Assembly (NCBI RefSeq): GCF_003574675.1
Contig: NZ_QOAZ01000015.1
Span: 1 to 64,000 of the forward strand
Direction of reading: 5' to 3'
DNA length: 64,000 nucleotides
Origin: Azohydromonas sediminis
GTDB lineage: Bacteria; Pseudomonadota; Gammaproteobacteria; Burkholderiales; Burkholderiaceae_C
Under the pieces are notes generated by a model that was not told where the DNA came from, made no database searches, and saw only the letters and a list, made by a program, of their open reading frames with translations. Shown here piece by piece: positions 59,566-64,000 of this stretch. The number at the start of each line of letters is the position of its first letter. Positions within the stretch are counted from its first letter, which is position 1. The position numbers and the translations under genes are program-made.

Positions 59566-60795
59566 ATGGCCAAGGAATACAAGGATCTCGTCGTCGGACT
59601 CGACATCGGCACCGCCAAGGTGATGGCGGTGGTCGCCGAGGTGCTGCCCGACGGCGAGCTGCGCGTCGCCGGGCTCGGCGTGTCGTCGTCGCACGGCCTC
59701 AAGCGCGGCGTCGTCGTCAACATCGACGCGACCGTGCAGAGCATCCAGCAGGCGCTCAAGGAGGCCGAGATGATGGCCGCCTGCAAGATCACGCGCGTCT
59801 ACACCGGCATCACCGGCAGCCACATCCGCGGCCAGAACTCGACCGGGATGGTCATCGTGCGCGACCGCGAGGTCTCGCCGGCCGACGTGACGCGCGTCGT
59901 CGACCTCGCGAAGACGATCCACATCCCGAACGACCAGCGGCTGCTACACGTCGAGCCGCAGGAGTTCGTCATCGACGGCCACGAGGTCAAGGAGCCGATC
60001 GGCATGAGCGGCGGCCGCCTCGAGGTCAAGGTGCACATCGTCACCGGCGCGCAGAGCGCGGCCGAGAACATCGTCAAGTGCGTGCGCCGCTGCGGGCTCG
60101 AGGTCGAGATGCTGGTGCTCAACGCCAGCGCGTCGAGCCACGCGGTGCTCACCAGCGACGAGAAGGACCTCGGCGTCGCGCTCGTCGACATCGGCGCCGG
60201 CACGACCGAGGTGCAGATCTACACCGACGGCAGCGTGCGCCACACCGCGGTGATCCCGATCGCCGGCGACCTGATCACGAGCGACATCGCGATGGCGCTG
60301 CGCACGCCGACCAAGGACGCCGAGGAGATCAAGGTCGAGCACGGCGTGGCCAAGCAGCTGCTGGCCGACCCCGCCGAGCAGGTCGAGGTGCCGGGGCTGG
60401 GCGACCGTGCGCCGCGCATGCTCAGCCGCCAGGCGCTCGCGGGCGTGATCGAGCCGCGCGTCGAGGAGATCTTCAGCCTCGTGCATCAGGTCATCCGCGA
60501 CAGCGGCTACGAGGAGCTGCTGAGCTCGGGCATCGTGCTCACCGGCGGCAGCGCCGTGATGCCGGGCATGGTCGAGCTCGGCGAGGACATCTTCCTCAAG
60601 CCGGTGCGCAAGGGCGTGCCGACCTACGCCGGCGCGCTGTCGGACATGGTGGCCAACCCGCGCTCGGCCACCGTGATGGGGCTGCTCGAGGAGGCACGGC
60701 TGGCGCGCACGCGCGGGCTGCGCGCGGCGCAGCAGGCCGGCTCGGTGAAGAACTTCGTCACGCGTGCGAAGGACTGGTTCCTGGGGAACTTCTGA
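59566..60795 (+). CDS. ftsA: Cell division protein FtsA
   Basis: This 409-aa actin-like protein tethers FtsZ to the membrane. The N-terminal phosphate loop is VVGLDIGTAKVMAVVAE near 8-24. The 1C/SHS2 subdomain region includes ITGSHIRGQNSTGMV. VDIGAGTTEVQIY near 208 and VLTGGSAVMPGM near 325 follow. The C-terminal amphipathic membrane anchor is FVTRAKDWFLGNF. The length is normal. A GGAGG-type site is not obvious; AGATAGACC precedes the ATG. Confidence 0.96.
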   Translation: MAKEYKDLVVGLDIGTAKVMAVVAEVLPDGELRVAGLGVSSSHGLKRGVVVNIDATVQSIQQALKEAEMMAACKITRVYTGITGSHIRGQNSTGMVIVRDREVSPADVTRVVDLAKTIHIPNDQRLLHVEPQEFVIDGHEVKEPIGMSGGRLEVKVHIVTGAQSAAENIVKCVRRCGLEVEMLVLNASASSHAVLTSDEKDLGVALVDIGAGTTEVQIYTDGSVRHTAVIPIAGDLITSDIAMALRTPTKDAEEIKVEHGVAKQLLADPAEQVEVPGLGDRAPRMLSRQALAGVIEPRVEEIFSLVHQVIRDSGYEELLSSGIVLTGGSAVMPGMVELGEDIFLKPVRKGVPTYAGALSDMVANPRSATVMGLLEEARLARTRGLRAAQQAGSVKNFVTRAKDWFLGNF

Positions 60796-60929
60796 CGGAG
60801 GACCCGCGCATGAAGGTCACAAGAATGGGGCGACGACGACGAGGCGCTCGACCCCGCGCTCTTTGGATGACGACGGCGACGTCGGTTGGTTTGGCTGGTT
60901 CGGATGGCAACTGCACACAGGAGGTCCAA
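60796..60929 (+). other. ftsA-ftsZ spacer with in-frame upstream ATG
   Basis: This is a 134-base gap. A frame from an ATG at 60810 runs uninterrupted into ftsZ and would add 40 basic, unfamiliar residues (MKVTRMGRRRRGARPRALW onward). That extension does not resemble any FtsZ N-terminus. The strong AGGAGG ahead of 60930 argues that translation starts there. The gap may hold an ftsZ promoter or a leader, but I see no clear -35/-10 pair. Confidence 0.4.
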
Positions 60930-62150
60930 ATGCCCATCGAAATGATCGAGGAGTTCCACGAAGGCACGCAGATCCGCGTGATCGGCGTCGGCGGTGGCGG
61001 CGGCAACGCCGTCGAGCACATGATCGAGCACGGCGTGCAGGGCGTGCAGTTCATCTGCGCGAACACCGACGCGCAGGCGCTCAACCGCAGCAGCGCGCCG
61101 CACCTGATCCAGCTCGGCGCCACCGGGCTCGGCGCGGGCGCCAAGCCCGAGGCCGGGCGCGCCGCGGCCGAGGAGGCGGCCGACCGCATCCGCGAGGCGA
61201 TCGACGGCGCACACATGCTGTTCATCACGGCCGGCATGGGCGGCGGCACCGGCACCGGCGCCGCACCGGTGATCGCGCGCATCGCCAAGGAGATGGGCAT
61301 CCTGACGGTGGGCGTCGTCACGAAGCCGTTCGAGTTCGAAGGCAAGCGCCGCATGCAGGCCGCCGACCAGGGCGTGGCGGAGCTCGAGGCCAACGTCGAC
61401 AGCCTGATCGTCGTGCTCAACGAGAAGCTGCTCGAGGTGCTCGGCGACGACGTCACGCAGCACGAGGCCTTCGCGCACGCCAACGACGTGCTGAAGAACG
61501 CGGTGGGGGGCATCAGCGACATCATCCACGTGCGCGGCCTCGTCAACGTCGACTTCGAGGACGTCAAGACGGTGATGAGCGAGCCGGGCAAGGCGATGAT
61601 GGGCACCGCGCAGGCCGGCGGCCCCGACCGCGCGAGCAAGGCCGCCGAGGCAGCGGTGGCGTGCCCGCTGCTCGAGGGCGTCGACCTCAGCGGCGCACGC
61701 GGCGTGCTGGTGCTGATCGCCGCGAGCAAGGCCACCTTCAAGCTCAACGAGAGCAAGAAGGTGATGGACTGCATCCGCCGTTACGCCGCCGACGACGCGC
61801 ACGTGATCTTCGGTGCCGCGTACGACGAGGAGCTCGGCGACCAGATGCGCGTGACCGTCATCGCGACCGGGCTGACCCCGGCCACGCGGCGCCAGCAGGT
61901 GCCGATCAGCGTCGTGCACACGACGCCGGTCGTGCGCTCGGGCACCGACGGGCTGCCGGTGCTGAACCAGACGGTCGGCGCGCCGGCCGCCGTCGCGACG
62001 CCGGCGGCGCCGGCCACCGACTATGCGGGCCTCGCGGTGCCCAGCGTCTGGCGCCACGGCCGCACCGCGGCGGCCAAGGTCGACGCGCTGGTCAGCAACG
62101 GGATGGACGAGATCGAGATTCCGGCGTTCCTGCGTAAGCAGGCGGATTGA
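60930..62150 (+). CDS. ftsZ: Cell division GTPase FtsZ
   Basis: This is a 406-aa tubulin homologue that forms the Z-ring. The N-terminus MPIEMIEEFHEGTQIRVIGVGGGGGNAVEHM (first 31 residues) has the nucleotide loop. The signature GMGGGTGTGAAP is near 105, NVDFEDVKTVMSEPGKAMMG contains the T7 synergy region, and the C-terminal peptide DEIEIPAFLRKQAD binds FtsA and ZipA. A strong AGGAGG lies 5 bases before the ATG. The linker between about 320 and 385 is short and Ala/Pro-rich. It is the last gene of the division cluster here, with no lpxC following. Confidence 0.97.
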   Translation: MPIEMIEEFHEGTQIRVIGVGGGGGNAVEHMIEHGVQGVQFICANTDAQALNRSSAPHLIQLGATGLGAGAKPEAGRAAAEEAADRIREAIDGAHMLFITAGMGGGTGTGAAPVIARIAKEMGILTVGVVTKPFEFEGKRRMQAADQGVAELEANVDSLIVVLNEKLLEVLGDDVTQHEAFAHANDVLKNAVGGISDIIHVRGLVNVDFEDVKTVMSEPGKAMMGTAQAGGPDRASKAAEAAVACPLLEGVDLSGARGVLVLIAASKATFKLNESKKVMDCIRRYAADDAHVIFGAAYDEELGDQMRVTVIATGLTPATRRQQVPISVVHTTPVVRSGTDGLPVLNQTVGAPAAVATPAAPATDYAGLAVPSVWRHGRTAAAKVDALVSNGMDEIEIPAFLRKQAD

Positions 62151-62154
62151 ACGG

Positions 62155-62216
62155 CCCACCCCCGAAGCGCCTGCGGCGCTCCCCCTCGAGGGGCTGGGCC
62201 GCGGGGCCCGGCGCGG
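62155..62216 (+). repeat. Dispersed GC-rich two-hairpin repeat, copy 2
   Basis: An AGCGCC-TGC-GGCGCT hairpin (62166-62180) directly adjoins the perfect palindrome CCCCCTCGAGGGGG (62181-62194), then CTGGGCC and GGGGCCCGGCGCGG. The arrangement parallels the minus strand of copy 1 before murG. It sits right after the ftsZ stop. Confidence 0.6.
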
Positions 62217-62259
62217 CCTGCAAGGCCCGCCAGCGCGCCGGCGAAGTCGGATCCGTGGT

Positions 62260-62290
62260 GGCCGCTCGCAAGGGCGGCCGCCGCCGTTTT
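62260..62290 (+). terminator. Candidate terminator after ftsZ
   Basis: GGCCGC (62260-62265) pairs with GCGGCC (62274-62279), followed by GCCGCCG and a TTTT run at 62287-62290. The gap between stem and T-run is longer than ideal. It would end transcription of the division cluster before the convergent ABC ATPase gene. No gene is seen in 62151-62289. Confidence 0.4.
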
Positions 62291-63033
62291 CAGTGGCCGA
62301 TGATCTTCGCGAGGAAGTCGCGCGTGCGCTCGCTCTTGGGCTGCGCGAAGAACTCGCGCGGCGGGCCCTGCTCGACGATCTGCCCCTGGTCCATGAAGAT
62401 CACGCGGTCGGCCACCGCCTTCGCGAAGCTCATCTCGTGCGTGACGCACAGCATCGTCATGCCCTGGCCGGCGAGCTCGATCATCACGTCGAGCACCTCC
62501 TTGATCATCTCGGGGTCGAGCGCCGAGGTCGGCTCGTCGAACAGCATGATCTTCGGCGTCAGGCACAGCGCGCGCGCGATTGCGACGCGCTGCTGCTGAC
62601 CGCCCGACAGCTGCAGCGGGTACTTCTGGGCCTGCTCGGCGATGCGCACGCGCTGCAGCTGCTGCATCGCACGCTCCTCCGCGTCCTTCTTCGGCACGTG
62701 GTCGACCCACATCGGCGCGAGCGTCAGGTTCTCGAGCACCGTCAGGTGCGGAAACAGGTTGAACTGCTGGAACACCATGCCGACGCGCTTGCGCACCTGC
62801 TCGATCGCGCGCGCGTCGTCGGTCAGCGCGATGCCGTCGACCGTGATGCGGCCCTTCTGGAACTCCTCGAGCGCGTTGATGCAGCGGATCAGCGTCGACT
62901 TGCCCGAGCCCGACGGCCCGCAGATCACGATGCGCTCGCCGCGCGTGACGTCGAGGTCGATGTCACGCAGCACGTGGAAGCTGTGGCCGTACCACTTGTT
63001 GACTTTCTCGAAGCGGATGATGGGCTCGGTCAT
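62290..63033 (-). CDS. Amino-acid ABC transporter ATP-binding protein (GlnQ-like)
   Basis: This is a 247-aa ABC ATPase of the polar amino acid uptake family. It starts [16 protein letters not shown] and has Walker [21 protein letters not shown] near 39, the Q-loop [18 protein letters not shown], signature [16 protein letters not shown] near 147, and Walker [16 protein letters not shown]. The switch His is in [16 protein letters not shown] and [11 protein letters not shown] are marks of the GlnQ/HisP group. No permease or binding-protein gene is beside it in the window, and the upstream neighbour is an ATPase of another family, so its partners must be elsewhere. Confidence 0.9.
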   Translation of the reverse strand: MTEPIIRFEKVNKWYGHSFHVLRDIDLDVTRGERIVICGPSGSGKSTLIRCINALEEFQKGRITVDGIALTDDARAIEQVRKRVGMVFQQFNLFPHLTVLENLTLAPMWVDHVPKKDAEERAMQQLQRVRIAEQAQKYPLQLSGGQQQRVAIARALCLTPKIMLFDEPTSALDPEMIKEVLDVMIELAGQGMTMLCVTHEMSFAKAVADRVIFMDQGQIVEQGPPREFFAQPKSERTRDFLAKIIGH

Positions 63034-63140
63034 GGACGTGTCCGGGAGGGTGGGCTGCGCGCGGTGGCGGACACACGCAGCGAACCTGCATTGTGAACGG
63101 CCATCGGGCGATGGTCCCGCGCCTGCGCCGCAGCGGGTCC

Positions 63141-64000
63141 TCAGCGCGTACGCATCGGCATCACGTGCACCAGCGCGCTGTCGAGCCGCACCGCGGTGCG
63201 CTGGTGCAGCACCAGGCGCTGGCGCTGCGGGCCCGCCAGCGTCAGCAGCAGCGGCACGCCGCCGAGCACGTCGAGCTGCAGCGTCGCGAGCGTGACCTCG
63301 CCGAGGTGGCGTGCGTCGCCGACGACGGCGTCGAACTCTCCGGCTTCGTGCGCCTCGCGGTCGAGCACCGTGATGCCGTCGCTCGGGATCACCCAGGCCA
63401 CGGTCTGGCCGACGGGGATCTTGCCTTTGTCGCGCACGCGCAGCCTCGGGCCGGGCGCGCCGTCGGCGTCGGTCCAGCGCAGCCAGCCCCAGCCGGCGGT
63501 GCCGCTCGGCCCCTCCCACGTGCCGCGGAAGCGGTTCTGGATGCCCACGAGGTCGGCGACGCGCGCATTGCGCGGCGCGTGGTGGATCTCGTACGGCGTG
63601 CCCTGCTGCAGCACGCGGCCGGCGTCCATCACGACGAGCCGGTCGGCGAGCAGCCGCGCCTCCTGCAGGTCGTGCGTGACGAGCAGGATCGGGATCGCGA
63701 GATCGCGCCGCAGGTCGGCGAGCAGCCGGTACAGCCCGCGGCGGCTCATCTGGTCGACGGCCGAGAACGGCTCGTCGAGCAGCAGCAGCCGCGGCTCGCG
63801 CGCCAGCGCGCGCGCGACCGCGACGCGCTGCTGCTGCCCGCCCGACAGTCCGGCCGGCCGGCGCTGCTGCTGTTCGGCGGTCAGCTGCACGTGGTCGAGC
63901 CAGTGGCGCGCGCGCTCGCGGCGCTCGCTGCGCGGCAGGTGCAGCAGCGACAGCGCGACGTTGTCGAGCGCCGACAGGTGCGGCATCAGCGCGTAGTTCT
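63141..64000 (-). CDS. Molybdate/sulfate-type ABC ATP-binding protein, partial
   Basis: This is the C-terminal part of an ABC ATPase that runs off the right edge of the window, so Walker A is missing. From the edge it reads [18 protein letters not shown], then [36 protein letters not shown] (signature and Walker B in sequence) and [18 protein letters not shown]-terminal TOBE/MOP-like domain follows ([14 protein letters not shown] onward to the end). This is the layout of ModC, CysA and FbpC-like importers. The ligand cannot be named from this part. It lies 107 bases upstream of the GlnQ-like gene on the same strand. Confidence 0.85.
   Translation of the reverse strand, partial: NYALMPHLSALDNVALSLLHLPRSERRERARHWLDHVQLTAEQQQRRPAGLSGGQQQRVAVARALAREPRLLLLDEPFSAVDQMSRRGLYRLLADLRRDLAIPILLVTHDLQEARLLADRLVVMDAGRVLQQGTPYEIHHAPRNARVADLVGIQNRFRGTWEGPSGTAGWGWLRWTDADGAPGPRLRVRDKGKIPVGQTVAWVIPSDGITVLDREAHEAGEFDAVVGDARHLGEVTLATLQLDVLGGVPLLLTLAGPQRQRLVLHQRTAVRLDSALVHVMPMRTR

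Overview
The window reads as chromosomal DNA of a high-GC betaproteobacterium, most likely a Burkholderiales member of the Rubrivivax/Leptothrix/Methylibium type. The evidence is the complete dcw order from mraZ to ftsZ, a class A RNase P RNA, FadN-type beta-oxidation genes, a DUF3025 protein and an Atm1-type exporter, all with strong G/C third-position bias. Assignment below order level is inference.

Region 1 (1-17.4 kb) is an exopolysaccharide/capsule locus transcribed leftward. From its promoter side it encodes a Wzi-like outer-membrane protein, a Wza-like SLBB export protein, a Wzz-like chain-length protein, an asparagine-synthetase-like amidotransferase, a Wzx flippase, a methyltransferase, a Wzy/ligase-like membrane protein, an FkbM methyltransferase, two family 2 glycosyltransferases, and Gmd and Fcl for GDP-L-fucose. 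A PemK/MazF-type toxin-antitoxin pair sits between gmd and fcl. The left end is closed by an IS256-family element abutting an IS3-family transposase remnant. Base composition is visibly less extreme here than in the rest of the window.

Region 2 (17.4-28 kb) is accessory metabolism. It holds a secreted orphan protein and a short MetE-like zinc methyltransferase divergent from a vanR-vanA-vanB O-demethylase operon. These are followed by a glycine-zipper lipoprotein, an HNH nuclease, a PanE-like reductase and a two-subunit molybdenum hydroxylase (2Fe-2S subunit plus Tat-exported Mo subunit).

Region 3 (27.5-35.8 kb) is a fatty-acid oxidation operon: a TetR regulator, acyl-CoA dehydrogenase, FadN-type bifunctional enzyme, thiolase, enoyl-CoA hydratase and SGNH hydrolase, with a convergent YciA-type thioesterase. 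Region 4 (35.8-44.4 kb) is housekeeping: an Atm1-like ABC exporter, cyclopropane fatty acid synthase, a tightly coupled pyrC/NYN-LOTUS/DUF3025/htpX set, rnpB, and a Bcr/CflA efflux pump.

Region 5 (44.6-62.2 kb) is the division and cell wall cluster: mraZ, rsmH, ftsL, ftsI, murE, murF, mraY, murD, ftsW, murG, murC, ddl, ftsQ, ftsA, ftsZ. It has a readable sigma70-type promoter and TGGGA MraZ boxes. Nearly every gene junction overlaps by ATGA/GTGA-type start-stop overlaps; the clear exceptions are ftsW-murG, where repeat DNA is inserted, and ftsA-ftsZ. Two ABC ATPase genes on the opposite strand close the window.

I found no convincing entirely new system. The items most worth a second look are an AsnB homologue lacking its C-terminal end, in-frame tandem repeats inside the Wza-like protein and MurE, the repeat insertion splitting ftsW-murG, a dispersed two-hairpin repeat family, and the MetE-like gene paired with vanillate demethylase.
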